Shown here: positions 1 to 12,256 of the stretch, one piece after another | Numbering within the stretch: the stretch's first letter is position 1 | Layout of the letters: every line of letters starts with the position of its first letter | From: Gymnopus androsaceus JB14 | Taxonomy: Eukaryota > Basidiomycota > Agaricomycetes > Agaricales > Omphalotaceae | NCBI GenBank assembly: GCA_009733575.1 | Contig: ML769461.1 | Location: 62,001-126,000 of the forward strand | Direction: 5' to 3' | Length of the DNA stretch: 64,000 bases | Position numbers and translations under genes: made by a program | Notes under the pieces: model-generated | What the model was told of the DNA's origin: nothing | The model's input: only the letters and a program-made list of their open reading frames with translations | Database searches by the model: none

Positions 1-20
1 TTATCCAGGTTTTGCTGATG
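1..20. mobile_element. End of a CATCAGCAAAA-type element cut by the window edge
   Basis: The first 20 bases read as the right terminal repeat of the family described at 20810-21097 (…CCAGGTTTTGCTGATG). The rest of the element lies outside the window, so its length and word type are unknown. Confidence 0.6.
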
Positions 21-1260
21 GCCTGCTGGTAATTGGGTCGGAGAGCCCTTGTTTACCTTGAATTTACCTGCAGGAAATTATGATCCAGATATATGAGAAT
101 GAGATGATAGAGAACCCCACATTTGAGCTCAAAATCAATATTAAAACCCAAATGTGAGAGAAGAGTGCAAGATTGTAGCTGTAGACTGGCCCAAAATGCC
201 TAAAACTATGATAATAATGAGCAACAATCATTAATAAATTGTAACTTCCCTTATATACAGTCAGGAAGAAAGGGACAAACCATTCACGCTGAGGTAGTGG
301 TGGTTCGAGATCAAAATTTCGCCAAGCTCAACACATCAAAATGTGGTTCTTTCCCGAGGTTTGGTACCAGCCGTTCTCCGAACTTGCAAAATGACAAATA
401 CTTGTTGGTTCACGAGCCTATCTTCACGCGTTCCGATTCTACCATTCATGATCTATCACCAAAATTTTAGGGATACAAGAAATAAGAATACCACTTGATC
501 TAATCGCGAATTTCAACATCGTTGAATGTTAGCTTCAATTTCGTGAAGCGCACTTCATCACCACTGCCCCACGCTTTTTGCTCAACGAAGCGGGAGCGGT
601 ATCGTCATCACTGCTCGATATACGACGTTCTTCATCTGTGCCGATTCATTCGGTACTGCACGAGTGACCGCCACGCACCAGCGTTGGCCCACTTTCACCC
701 TAACCCAAACGCGTCAAGTTCAAAGATATCGCACCAAACTAGTTTTCCATAGCTGGAGCCAAAAAAAAAACGATCAGTATGAGTGGAAACATCTCTGTTA
801 CTGTACCTACCAAGGAAATAAGCCCGATACATGAAGAATAGTGCGCATTTTATTCTTTTTAGGTGTCGGGTCCAGAGCGCGTAACTGAAAGAACAAAACG
901 GGTCTAGCTATTCCGGACTCCATCAAGATTCCGTGATAGATAGACTAATTATTATTCCCGGACCTACGGGAAAATTTCTGAGCAGCTGACTAGGCCTGCA
1001 GCGCAGCGCTGCAGCAATCCAAGGGAGCTGAACGGAAGCAGCTTTTGGCGCCTGTGCTGCACGTGAAAAAAAAAACAGCTTTGACCGGCGGCATTTCTGC
1101 TCTTAAACTCAGATGATGTTGTTTTTTTTGGAATCTTTTCATACTCCCACAGCAAATTTTCGGACCGTTGCGAGGGCTCTCGTGACTGCTTCAGAAATTG
1201 ATTCGAAATTGCACTCGATAATTTGTCTGTGGATCTATGGCATGTCCGGACCCGGTCACG
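21..1260. other. Intergenic region upstream of the GH28 gene
   Basis: No coding sequence, RNA gene or clear repeat is supported. Short open frames here lack introns, family signatures and codon bias. The stretch probably carries 5' regulatory DNA of the pectinase gene. A TATA-like CTATAAAG lies at about 1260-1267, roughly 40 bases before the start codon. Confidence 0.5.
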
Positions 1261-1305
1261 CTATAAAGGCTGCCAGGGCCATTAGTCTTCATTCTCGAAC
1301 GAAAC

Positions 1306-3303
1306 ATGAATTTTTTCTGGATCGCTGGCCTTTTTCTACTTGACGCAGTCTGCGGGCAGGAAGCGCGAGCCGGTAATGCTTGCACTGTTGCTCCGCTTGG
1401 AGATGGATACGATGATACTGACCAGGTTTGATTCTCAACAACGATTTAGGGAATTAGATATAACCTTGCTGTACAGGTACTGGCTGCTATTTCGCAATGC
1501 GGACGAAATGGAACAATCACGTTCGAGGAAGGATCTTTCAATATTACTAGGTGAGTATTGCGTGGCTTCCTGGGACCTGTATGTTCTCGGTCTGATTGGG
1601 TTTCTTTAGGAAAATGACCTGGGAGCTCAATTCCGCGAAAGTTGACTTACACGGATACTTGAATGCAAGTAGAATCATGGGCTCTGCAAACTATCCCGAT
1701 CAAACATGCTTTTCCTTTTGTACAGTTCATTCCGGATGTTGAATACTGGTTAAACATGTCAAACACATACCAGGTCGTGTTTATCCAGGTGCGCTTTGTC
1801 TATCCTTTCAATCCCAATCTATCCCTGACAAAAAATAGAGTCAGTCTTCGTGGTTCGTCGTCACAGGCTCCGATTTTGAAATCGACGCGCACAACACTGG
1901 GGGCATTCAAGGCAACGGTCAAATCTGGTGGGATTTCTTCTCCAACCGCACCAAAGACGACGGCGATGGTCGTCCCATATCCTTAACTCTGAACAACGTC
2001 ACCCGGGGCATAATTCGCAACTTCCGTATCGAGGCTCAACCTTTCTGGTGCAATTGCGTGGCGGAGTCTCAAGACGTAGTGTACGACGGGATGCTGTGTA
2101 ATGCTACCAACACTAATCCAGAGTTCGCCGGAACAAAGTGAGTTGTATTCCTTGCTCACTTTTTCAGCTGGGTCTGACGATATGCTATTATAGTCTCGTA
2201 CCTAATACAGATGGTATTGACACGTATAGAAGCGACAACGTATCACTGTTGAACTGGGATATCACTTGTGGCGATGACTGCTTGGCTATCAAAGGCGTGA
2301 GTGGTCACCGAAATGGCATCCCAAAGTGCTGCTGATGATCTTTCGCCATGGATAGAACACAACCAACTTGTTGGCACGCAACATCACATGTAATGGAGGA
2401 AACGGAATCGCGTTCGGGTCTCTCGGTCAGTACGATAATTTGGTGGGTCCGAGCACTTCCATCTTTGGCCAGACTGACCTAATTGATGTAGACCGATATT
2501 GTCGAAATGTTTTATGGAAGACCTCAAGGTAGGAGAGAGTTTTCACTCAAAGTGCTGGTATGACTGACTTTTTAACCTGTTAGCTGGTGCGCCTTCCTGA
2601 AGCTGTACAACCGAACATGCAATTTGGGGTGAGTGTTCAATTGAAGAAACAAAGTCTTTGCAACCGCTTACCTCCCTTATACAGGTGTATTTCAAGTCAT
2701 GGACTGGAGAAGTAGTTGGTATCCTCCTGTAGGTGGAGGCGGCGGAACGTACGTTCACTCTCCACTGTTACCGTATTCAGTATTTTCACGTATACTGTCT
2801 CCTTTTTTTAGAGGCTTTTTTGAAAACGTCACCGCAAAGAACGTCAATCTAGATGAAGTGAGTATACCCCTCCTCATTTCGCAGACCAATGGCGGGAACT
2901 CGTAAGCCATGATAGCACTAACTCCAAGGCTATGCGATCCTGACTCGACATGCTTACAGCTCAGAGACGCCATCCACTCTGATGTTCAGCGATTTGACTT
3001 TTGTAAATTGGACGGGAACTGCTGCGACCGACGAGAGTAAATTGACCGTTGACTTTCTCTGAATTGGATAACCCAGCTAAATATTTTCCATCAGTTCTCG
3101 ATCTCGTATGCAGCCCCGCCGTGAACTGCTCCGATATCACACTTGAGGCATTCAATGTTACTACTCCTTGGGATGGTGCTCCACACTACGTCTGTCAAAA
3201 CGTTGTAGGCTTATTTGGCTTGGAAGGTATGCATGCGTGTGCTAGCTCTTTGCGTCGACTGACAATTTACACAGCACCGTGTAATCAGACAGGCAAAGCC
3301 TAG
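1306..3303 (+). CDS. GH28 family exo-polygalacturonase-like pectinase (spliced, many exons)
   Basis: Secreted glycoside hydrolase family 28 enzyme, expected to hydrolyse polygalacturonan in plant cell walls. The chosen ATG gives a hydrophobic signal peptide ([17 protein letters not shown]) followed by a mature start. The GH28 signatures appear in order: [10 protein letters not shown] near 2215, [10 protein letters not shown] near 2270-2300 (the catalytic Asp pair), then [15 protein letters not shown] near 2390-2430. The GNG replaces the GHG of endo-polygalacturonases, which together with VYFKSWTGE suggests an exo-acting or rhamnogalacturonan-type member. Many N-glycosylation sites and paired cysteines fit secretion. 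Exon 1 is 1306-1425 and at least eight short introns follow; one seems to be GC-AG (1661-1722). The frame stays open across the joins I checked. Expression control was not identifiable beyond a TATA box. Confidence 0.85.
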
Positions 3304-3833
3304 GACTCATCTCAAATTCATCTATTAATCTGCTCTGCGACTGTCGATAATCCAATTATATCGCTTGTCCGCCTAAGGCTGTATCGTCTGTTCGTCCCGT
3401 ACAAGTGTCGTGTCTGACTACGTTGCAGAAACGAGTACCAAAAATATCGCTATGAAGCGTTTATTTTAGCCAACGAGAAAGAATGAAACGTCTGCCATTG
3501 GAGTTCCTGTCTTGACTACGATGATAGTTTCTCGGATACGAGTTCCAAAAATATTGGCTAAGACCGTTTATTATGGCCTATTTTAGCCAATTTAGCAGTG
3601 ACTGGACGTCATTGGCTGGTAACCTGATTGGGGGTCAATGAAGGATCTGATTGGCCGCACTATAAACGAAGTGGTAAAAGATGTCTCGGACCTCAGTTCC
3701 TCTTTCCTTTTGACTCTCATCGACATTCAATCGCCTGTCCTTTTCTGTTTCTTTCTGTTTCTCTCAACCGTCCAGCAGGTCTGCATCAATACCATCCCTT
3801 CTCGTCTTACGCAGGGCGTTCTAAGACTGCAAA
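3304..3833. promoter_or_regulatory. Intergenic and promoter region of the NADPH oxidase gene, with a direct repeat
   Basis: Two similar stretches of about 50 bases at about 3430-3480 and 3538-3592 share ACGAGT.CCAAAAATAT and a following TTTTAGCCAA block. Inverted CCAAT boxes (ATTGGC) occur near 3611 and 3649, and TATAAAC near 3660. A pyrimidine-rich tract precedes the ATG at 3834, as is common in fungal promoters. The regulatory roles are inference. Confidence 0.4.
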
Positions 3834-5993
3834 ATGGATATCAAACACTCTTCCGGCCTGGATTTTTCTGACCGTGCTGGCTCCGCGCTCGATGAGCATG
3901 CTGACATGGTTTCCGATTCAGAGAGCAATGTTCATCGAATGAACGAAATGGAAAGGAGACGGCTACAGGGTCTATGGCTGGGTTCAACTGGTGGCTCACC
4001 TGAGCCGTTCAGACCGAAAACTCTTCGTCAGAAGATAGATGTTTGGTTGATCAATGAGGGAGGGAGGCAGCTGTTCTTTGTCGTCTGGATCTTCCTGCAT
4101 TTGCTGGTCATTGTTTTTGGATTCCTGAATTATGAGCTAAAGGACAACACTGTAAACGCACGAGCAACATTCGGGATCACCTATCGTAAGCGGCATATTT
4201 CCTATTCTTGCTAGTATCGCTAATGAATCTTTTTATAGCTATCGCGCGTACTGCAGCTCTCGTTCTTCATGTCGATGTTATCTTCATTCTGCTGCCCGTT
4301 TGCCGTAACTTCGTATCACTCCTTCGGCGTACACCTCTCAACACTGTCATTCCCTTTGACAAGAACCTTACGCTTCACAAAGCCACAGCGTGGTCTATGG
4401 TTGTTTTCACTGTAGTGCACATTGTGGCACATATGGTAAACTTTTATAGGCTCGCTATGGCTGCCCCCTCAGGGACCAGCACTGGGCAGCGCATTGTCAT
4501 CTTTCTTGAAGCCAATTTCACTACCGGACCAGGCGTCACTGGTTGGATTATGACCGCCGTACTTTTCATCATGGTGTTCTTTTCTATTGAGAAAAGACGC
4601 CGCGCTCATTTCGAGTGGTTTTGGTATTCTCACCACCTTTTCCTTGTCTTTTTCCTCAACTGGCAATTTCACGGGATGTTTTGTGAGTTTCACTGTCGTG
4701 TTGTTGAATCCCTCTCATCGAATGCTATCAAGGTATGATACAACCTGACAGACCTCCATACTGCTCATACCTTACCATCGGTGTTTTCTGGGTATGTTCG
4801 CGTCGCGCTCCTTTATGCAATTCGGTCTAACGTGACTGGGTTTAGCGCTACTGGATTGTTGGAGGTATTGTCTGGGTTTATGAGCGCATTCTCCGCGAAC
4901 TTCGCTCTCGCCACAGGACGTACATCTCCAAGGTTATACAGCACCCTTCAAAAGTCATAGAACTCCAGATCAAGAAAGATAAAACGACTGTTCGGGCGGG
5001 GCAATATATTTTTCTGTCATGTCCTGAAATATCGTACTTTCAATGGCATCCGTTCACGTTGACCAGGTTTGTCTCCTATCAATTTGTTTGCCGGTGCTGC
5101 TCTTACTCTCCTTCTCTAGCGCCCCCGAAGAGGACTACATCTCTGTCCACATTCGAGTGGTCGGTGACTTTACCGCTGCATTAGCAAAGGCGGTCGGGTG
5201 CGATCTTGACAATGAGAAAGGGGCAGTTGTCGTGGGGACTAATACTAATCCACCACTCAACCGCGTCCTTCCTCGGGTTATGGTAGATGGTCCCTTTGGG
5301 AGCGCCTCGGAGGACTTTTTAAAGTACGAGACGGTTCTCTTGGTCGGCGCTGGGATTGGCGTAACACCCTTTGCCTCGTAAGTCAACACTGCATCTTATT
5401 TAAGCTAGGCTAAGCGCAACGAACAGGATTCTCAAGAGTATTTGGTATCGCATGAACAATTTCAACAACTCCAAGCCGACGCGTTTATCCAAGGTGTATT
5501 TTACCTGGGTAATACGTGACTATGGAAGTGCCGAGTGGTTTCATTCGCTCTTGCATGCCATCGAGGAGCAAGATACGATGAACAGGATTGAAATTAACAT
5601 CTATCTGACCGCCAAAATTAAAGAAGACGACATAACGAACATCATTGTCCAAGACGTTGGCGAGGAGAAAGATGCGATCACGTCCTTGAGGGCACCGACT
5701 CATTTTGGAAGACCTAATTGGGACAAGGTGTTTGGTAATATCGCGGATGCCCATCCCCAGACGGATGTTGGTGTGGTATGTTCTTTTGCTCTTTCGCGCC
5801 TTATGCTCCTCTGAGACTGGATGATCATTGTAGTTTTACTGTGGACCAACCGCACTCTCCAAACAACTGCATCTCATGTCAAACAAGTGGTCAAACCCTC
5901 GAAGCACTCGGTTCTTTTTTGGGAAAGGTACACGTCTTTTCAGCGTTAGCTCGGTATGCTCAATTACTGATCATCTACGCAGAAAACTTCTAA
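3834..5993 (+). CDS. noxB: NADPH oxidase, NoxB-like (spliced)
   Basis: Membrane flavocytochrome that passes electrons from NADPH through FAD and two hemes to oxygen, giving superoxide; in fungi it acts in hyphal and fruiting development. After an N-terminal extension of about 65 residues comes the ferric-reductase membrane domain ([20 protein letters not shown]). Heme-ligand histidines lie in [20 protein letters not shown] and [13 protein letters not shown]. The FAD site is WHPFTLTSAPEED, and the NADPH-binding motifs are [25 protein letters not shown] and FYCGPTALS. The protein ends with the canonical KENF, formed by splicing into the last short exon at 5983. No EF-hand is seen, so it is not NoxC/Nox5. 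The N-terminal extension and the [11 protein letters not shown] stretch favour NoxB over NoxA, but this was judged from memory of the families. No stop or frameshift was found across the joins. Confidence 0.88.
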
Positions 5994-6149
5994 TGGCCTC
6001 GAGGCAGAATATATATTATGGTGCAGCGATTCTTTGTATATCTAGCTCTTATAAACACTGTATCTTGTGTAGTCTATAATCTGTTGATCAGATATGTATC
6101 TGAATAAATATTAAATAAGATAATTTATCGACGTTGTATCTAAGCAGGA

Positions 6150-7284
6150 TTAGATACGACATTGTTCACGGAATGTATCCAAGGCATTCCATGCTGCTCC
6201 AGAAACCACGCTTTCATATGCAATCTCTACACCCTCTGTATACGAATCAGCCAACCCCGCCACCACCAATAGCGCGGCCGCATTCATCAGTATAAAATCC
6301 AACAATGGCTTTTTTGACAGAGGTATAGCTTCTCTCGAATGCAGCAGAAGCTTCAGTGCTTCCGCATTATCGTCTGGGCTACCTCCGACTACCTCTGACA
6401 GAGGATGCGGGTCCAATCCAAATGATGCTGGACCCAAAGAACTCTCGGATATTTGTCCATCGCGAAGCTCCCATACCCATGTTGGCCCAGCGCAGCTAAT
6501 CTCATCGATCCCCTCTTCTCCGCATACGACAAGCGCATGCTTTACTCCCCCGTCCTTCAAGGCTTTCGCAAAAGGTAACCCGAGTTCCCGCTGGGGAACT
6601 CCAAGTACCATGCCCTGTGGTTTCGCAGGACTGATTAATGGTCCAAGGACATTGAATATCGTTCTGAACGGAAGGGATTTACGGTGGGGTGCAATCGTCC
6701 CTAGGACGGGATGGTACTGTGGGGCGAAGAGGAATGAAAACGGGATACGCGGTATCGGTTTGGCAAGTTCGATATCAGTAGACGGTGAAGTGAGTTGACA
6801 GCCTAACGCCTGCAAGAGATCTGCAGAGCCAGAAGAGGACGTGGATGCCTTGTTTCCATGCTACATGACCGGGTGAAAAAAACTTCTTCTGGTACAAATC
6901 AAAACTAACCTTGATTACTCGAGCACCAGCTCCTGCTGCCACTATTCCAGCTGCGGTGCTGACATTGAACAAGTTATGTCCGTCTCCACCAGTGCCGACT
7001 ATATCTACAACAAAGTCCTCCGCGCCGTCGACCACAGCTTCACGAGCTCGTTCTCGAAGCATGGATGCAGCCGTTTCCAGCAGCTCCGGCCTTCGTTCCA
7101 TATGATGGATGTGTAGCGCAGTTAAAAATACACTAACATGCTCCGGCGGAACTGTGTCTGGGGTAAATAGGCAGTTTAAGGAGAGTCGGAGGTCTTCTGG
7201 GGTGAAGTCACCAGGTGTATCAACGAGTTTTTTCAGGAGCGTTCTGAACGGTGGTGTTTCGGGGGTGGAGTTGAGTGCTATCAT
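6150..7284 (-). CDS. TRP4: Anthranilate phosphoribosyltransferase (tryptophan biosynthesis)
   Basis: Transfers the phosphoribosyl group of PRPP to anthranilate, the second committed step of tryptophan synthesis, in the cytosol. The N-terminal helical domain (LLKKLVDTPGDFTPEDL) is followed by the PRPP-binding signature DIVGTGGDGHNLFNVST and, after one intron near 6820-6912, by HGNKASTSSSGSADLLQALG, which forms the second conserved loop. The NVLGPLISPAKPQ block follows. The start at 7284 gives the first in-frame ATG before the family N-terminus, and total length (about 345 residues) fits. It converges tail-to-tail with the oxidase gene, only about 155 bases apart. No disruption was seen. Confidence 0.92.
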
Positions 7285-7665
7285 GGCTATTATGTCGAAG
7301 CATATGTGCCAGCCCTTTTATATGTCGAACTCCTGTATTAGTAGATATATATATCACCACCTTGAGCGAACCTGACCAGTGTCGCCAGAATCTCGCTTCC
7401 TATCCGGTTACCAGATGTCGGCTACAATTACCCACGTTGAGGCAGAAATGGCGGAGCCTGAGAGCGATATGAACTCCATTCATCCCGTGGCATTGCCCCG
7501 CGATTAGTTCATTCGACGAATGCTTTAAGCTATACATACGAGTTGCAACCGTAGTTCGAGCCTAGGAGTCAGATAGACCAGGTTAATACAGGCATTGATT
7601 TGATTGACATAGCATACTCATAGTACGGAGTAGTCTTGCAACCATTGACCAGTACTCTAGCAATA
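7285..7665. other. Intergenic stretch between TRP4 and the DUF6535 gene
   Basis: I see no conserved coding sequence or repeat. It must hold the TRP4 promoter and the 3' end of the DUF6535 gene. Confidence 0.4.
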
Positions 7666-9684
7666 TCATGAAGAGGGAGATTTATAAGACGGGCGATAGA
7701 TTTCGATTCCAAGTTTCTTGTCGATGATCGCCTTAAAATTGGTTTTAAGAAATGAGGTCAATGGAACCACTGAGTATTTTGAGAATTTAACAACACTCTC
7801 AAAATCTGTGTAGACATCGAAATTGTCTACATTCTGAACAGAGCGAAAATATTCGTAAGCCGAAGGTCCGTCCTCCACTGAGCGCAAAAACTCAGTAGGT
7901 AGAGAAAGCTGATCCATCCAGGTATTCAAGTTGTACAAATCAATATTGTTCCACTCGGCATGGCAAAGCTTTGTAAGTTCATCCGGGGGCAGACTAGTGT
8001 CATGTCCAATGGACCATGCCGCCTGTACGCAAATTGACCACCATATCCAAACTGGTGCAATAGCCTTGTCGTTTTCATTGTGGTTCTCGACAACAAAGTT
8101 GAATACAGCATGCGATGCAAGTACCACAGGCTCATCGTCGTCTCTCCAACGAAATAGGGACGTTCCCCCCGCAGCGGCATAAGCCAACATGGTATCAAAG
8201 TCCGAAATGATGACTTTTGTAGTCGTGATTTCGTAGAGCATTTCGGGTATAAATGGAACTATGCCGCAAATGAGCGCACCTCATCTTCTGCAGTCGATGA
8301 TTTTTTCCTGAAGCGTGAAATTATGGCACGTATGTGGTGCGCCAGCAGATAAGGCAAAAGTGTGGGGTAGTAACCATCGAGAGGAGGTGAAGCACCAATA
8401 GCGTCAGCCACAATAGCCTTTGCTGATTGGTCTGAGGTATTGGTAGCAAGCCATGACAAGATATTACTGAACTCTTTTGTGTCCAGCCTATCGACTTTTG
8501 TACGTTCCACCACTTTCAGAGAGCGAGGAATCTGTTCTGGATTTGGAGCTAGCCGTCCAATCGACCGATAAACACGAACGGCAATCATTTGTCCGATATA
8601 GAACAAACGATGGAGAAGGAACGTTAGGGAGGAGGTGCGAAAAGGACATTCAATGACGAAGACAGGTAGGACAGTAATCACAATATAGGTGAGACCCAAC
8701 AACCGCAAAGACACCTAGAAACCATGCAAGAGCAAGATTGAGAGGAGCCAAGAAAATGACTAGGCCAACCATGAAAAGGAAGAGAGCGAGATGAAGAGTG
8801 GTGGGTAAAAGACCAATGATTACTTGCACCCTCCACTCTTCAAAGTTGGTGAGACGGAAATGGCGGATACAAGCACGCTCGCGCGGGGAACCAGCGACGA
8901 AGGATGAATATTGGCTAAGCCATTGTTTAGCAAGGACAGCGAAAAGTGCCGTGGAAAGACTGAGCACCAAGCTCGTGAACCACAGGACGTTCAGCCAAAT
9001 GTCGCCACGAGATGCAACGAATGACAGATCAGCAGGAGGGACTGAGCTGAGGGAAGTCCCATTGGCCTGTGCACGTTGCAGCGCGACTAGTTCGAGGAGA
9101 ATAGAGTTGGACATGGCCGCGGAGTCTGGGGAAAGTGCAGACGACGTCTGAGCCACGAATGTGGTTAGAACACTGGAAAAGAGACCGGCCTATAGGACAT
9201 ATTAATTTGTCATCTGAACCAGAGAAAATTACGCACGAATATTAACAAGATATCCAAACTGCCACCAGCATCATTGATCATATCGGTGTCGAAAATTTCG
9301 ATCTCGTCGTTGTAGACGTGCCAAACACGAGCGTCGGGATCCATCTCCTTGTAACGTTCATCGGCAGGGTACTTTTCCTTGTAGTTCCTTGGTGCCACTG
9401 GAATTACGCGTAAACAATGAACTTTGACACTCAATTGCAAACCTACCGCCCGGGTTGCGCTGTTGACCTGGAAAGCGTCTCGTAGTTCCTCTAGTGCCAG
9501 AACGAATTTCTGCGCCTTGGTCAACGGTGTGTGTGGCTGCCACTGAGGCTGGTCTTTGTTCAGCGTTGTTTGGATTGGCGATCCCGGGAGATAACGGTGT
9601 CAACGGAATGGACTCAGATTGAGGGGACGCAGGAAGACCTGCTTCGGCACGAGAGGGGTCTCGAGAGCAAGGCATAACACCCAA
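7666..9684 (-). pseudogene. DUF6535-domain membrane protein gene with two reading-frame breaks
   Basis: DUF6535 proteins are Agaricomycetes-specific membrane proteins of unknown role. The hydrophilic Ser/Pro-rich N-terminus starts MGVMPCSRDPSR. Clean introns at 9398-9446 and 9190-9236 join to the hallmark region (YNDEIEIFDTDMINDAGGSL, then AGLFSSVLTTFVAQTS). Two pairs of transmembrane segments follow (WLNVLWFTSLVLSLSTALF; LHLALFLFMVGLVIFLAPL). Near 8700 the frame must shift by one base to continue into GLTYIVITVLPVFVIECPF, and near 8255-8270 again to continue into ALICGIVPFIPEMLYE. No GT-AG intron fits either junction. Downstream of each break the family sequence is well preserved, so the lesions are recent or are base-call errors. 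The remainder (to 7666) is a soluble helical region. Confidence 0.7.
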
Positions 9685-9805
9685 GGAAATAACGAGGGAG
9701 AAGAAAAGAAACCGACCATGACGGTCATGAGAACAAGTTCAATTGAACAAACCAACATCCGACATATGTACACGCCCGCGCGAACGCGCCTAAATACACC
9801 AATAA

Positions 9806-12001
9806 TCAAAGGGCCTCCAGCATGCAATCAACCACCGCACAACGCTTCTCCTCTATTACCACCCGAACTGCTTCGGCCAATGTGTCTTTAAGGCTATCTA
9901 ATAACCGATTCACATCGGGCGCATCCCCAACTGAGACCGATACTTTCTTTCCCCAAGCCCAACCATCCGTAGCAGCAACGGCAATTTGCCCGTAATTGGG
10001 GGAGATTCTATCGGATTGGGTAGGGGTCGAGTTGGAGGTTGCGTCAAATGAGAACCCGACGGAGAGTTGCTCTCCTGAAAGTGAACCCGACCCATGACCA
10101 TGAGGATGGACACCGAGCATGGATAGTTTAGGAGACTGTCAGGCGCGTTAGCAAGGGTCGGAAATTGTTGTAAAGCGACTTACTCTCCATCCACCATTGT
10201 TCAATATGATGGTCAAGAAAGGCTAAAATGATCAGCGAGGGATACCATAAAGTAAAGGATTCAACTCACTGTTTCATACCGACGAGCAATCCAAAATGCA
10301 GAACTTGGAACACCAAACATGAATGCTCCGTCGCCAACTATCGCGGTCACCAACTCATATTTGCTCGCACCAGCAACACGGTCTCCCAGTATAGCACCTA
10401 CACAGGCACCGAGAGCATACCCCAAGGACGAACCTCCCGACGTCACAAAGCTTCCGGGAAGCTCAGGACGCGCATGCTCCCATACGAGACCATAATTGGA
10501 TATAGCTTCACCGACAATAAGAGATTTCGCTGAAATCGGAGCCGTTACTTCCTGTAGCGCGCGCATAATCTGTGGGACAGTAACATATCTTGATTTAGCG
10601 GCGACTTCCTCTCCATCCAAACGCTCCACCCATCTCTCATGAACCTGCATCGATCTCATCGCGCGCTCTTTAACTCGTTCCCGAATCTCATTAGTGACAG
10701 CTTCCATCTGGGTAGGACCGTCTCGTATACTCTCTCTAACGAATTCGACCACCTGCCCAATAGCTGTCTCACTATCTGCGCGACAAATCATCTCGACTCC
10801 GCGATGCAAGGCCGCATCCCAGGTTCCCATCGCCACAGTTGTTTTGAGGGGATCGCCTCCGTCAATAATGAAGACTCGAGCTGATCCGTCTTCTTTGGGT
10901 GCACAGCTAGATGGGATCCAAGGGACATCCGAGTCTATGACTAGGACGACGTCAGCGCCTCGGAGATGTTCTTTGAATGATTCTGCAGAGGGACCAGGGG
11001 AGATGTACGTGATGCCAAAGAGGTATGGATGGGAAAAGGGAACATTTACGGCGGATGGGCAGGTACAGAAAATGGGAATTGCGAGTACGGTAGAGAGAGT
11101 GAGTAGAGATGATACGGCGTCAGGATTACGTCCGGTATGAGATGTGATGATGAGTGGGTGGAGGGATGCGAGGAGAGCGTTGGTGATTGTCATTGTATCA
11201 ACTGGAGAAAGACCCGTTGGAGAGACGGGCACCGGAGGTTTCATCGATAGAGAATCGTACAGCGTAAATGGAACCTCCTCTTCCATAACCTCTCGACGCG
11301 CCCAGAGGTATACTGGACCTTTAGGCTCTGTAGTAGCACTGTAAAATGTCTATCAGCCACTGCCGTGGAAGACTAGGGAACGTTGATATTACATCTGTAA
11401 AGCGCGTTTAACAACCTGCGCAACATTCTTTCCGCTATTGATCTGAGCTGTGTACCTCATGTACTGGCGAACTATTGCAGTCTGATCAGGGACGTCTGTA
11501 ATTGTTTGAGTATTGATACAAGTGGTGCTGGAAAACCTCAAGTACCTTGAAGCCACATTATCCATTCGTTGCGACCGCCTTTGATCTCGTTTCGGCTCGA
11601 AAACGGCGATGCACCAGCATAGATAAGCACTGGTACTCTGCCACGATCGGCGTTGTGAATTGCCCCAGCAAGAGCCTGAGATAGGTGAGCTGAGATCAGA
11701 ATACAGAGAATACACGTACTTGGGTTCCAACATCGACATGGATGATTACCGCAGCTGGCTTACCAGTGGCCTGTGCATATCCGTGGGCGGCAGTGAGAGC
11801 CACCATTTCGTTTGGACACGTTATGACACGAGGAGAAGTATCTCCTCGGTGTTCGCCTTGAACTCTCTGCCGTTGGAGTTCTTCCAACATTGCTGGATGG
11901 TCGGAGCCCCAGTTTACAAAGACATGGGTAATTCCTGCTAGGGTAAGTGCTTTGAGGAACAGGGAGGAGGTAGTGTATACCATGACGGGGGTGGAAACCA
12001 A
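9806..12001 (-). CDS. Thiamine-diphosphate-dependent enzyme, acetolactate synthase/benzoylformate decarboxylase-like
   Basis: A three-domain ThDP enzyme of the acetohydroxyacid synthase superfamily. The N-terminal Pyr domain shows ITHVFVNWGSDHPAMLEEL and PNEMVALTAAHGYAQATGKP, with the conserved catalytic Glu in NEM. A central domain (about 10600-11250) follows, then the C-terminal PP domain with the ThDP/Mg motif GDGAFMFG … NNGGW (10190-10340). At least four introns are supported, among them the two short ones flanking PFLTIILNNGGWR. Length (about 620 residues) fits the family. It differs from the mitochondrial ILV2 enzyme: no transit peptide is evident, and the active-site surroundings look like the fungal side branch of unknown substrate. 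Decarboxylase, lyase or oxidase activity cannot be told apart here. Confidence 0.8.
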
Positions 12002-12256
12002 TGAGAGAAAATGTTTCCGAATCCCCGGTACACTTAAATAAAGATATCACGGGTCAGGAGACCAAACTTTTTATCAGCAGCCCACTGCTCAAGCTGAAAG
12101 AAAAGAAAGCTGAATGAGCGTGAAGTGGCCATGGTACTGGTGCTATTAAACCTGAAAATAGAATGAATTCGGTGTGAAGGTTAAGGTTAAGCGCCGACGA
12201 GCTACAAGCGCCAGTACTACGCACTTGTCCCCGAACTCTGATCTGTGGAACGCGCA

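Noticed and set aside
1340..1609. Separate 89-codon gene inside the GH28 locus
   Set aside because: It overlaps GH28 exons and introns in another frame; the spliced GH28 frame explains the region.
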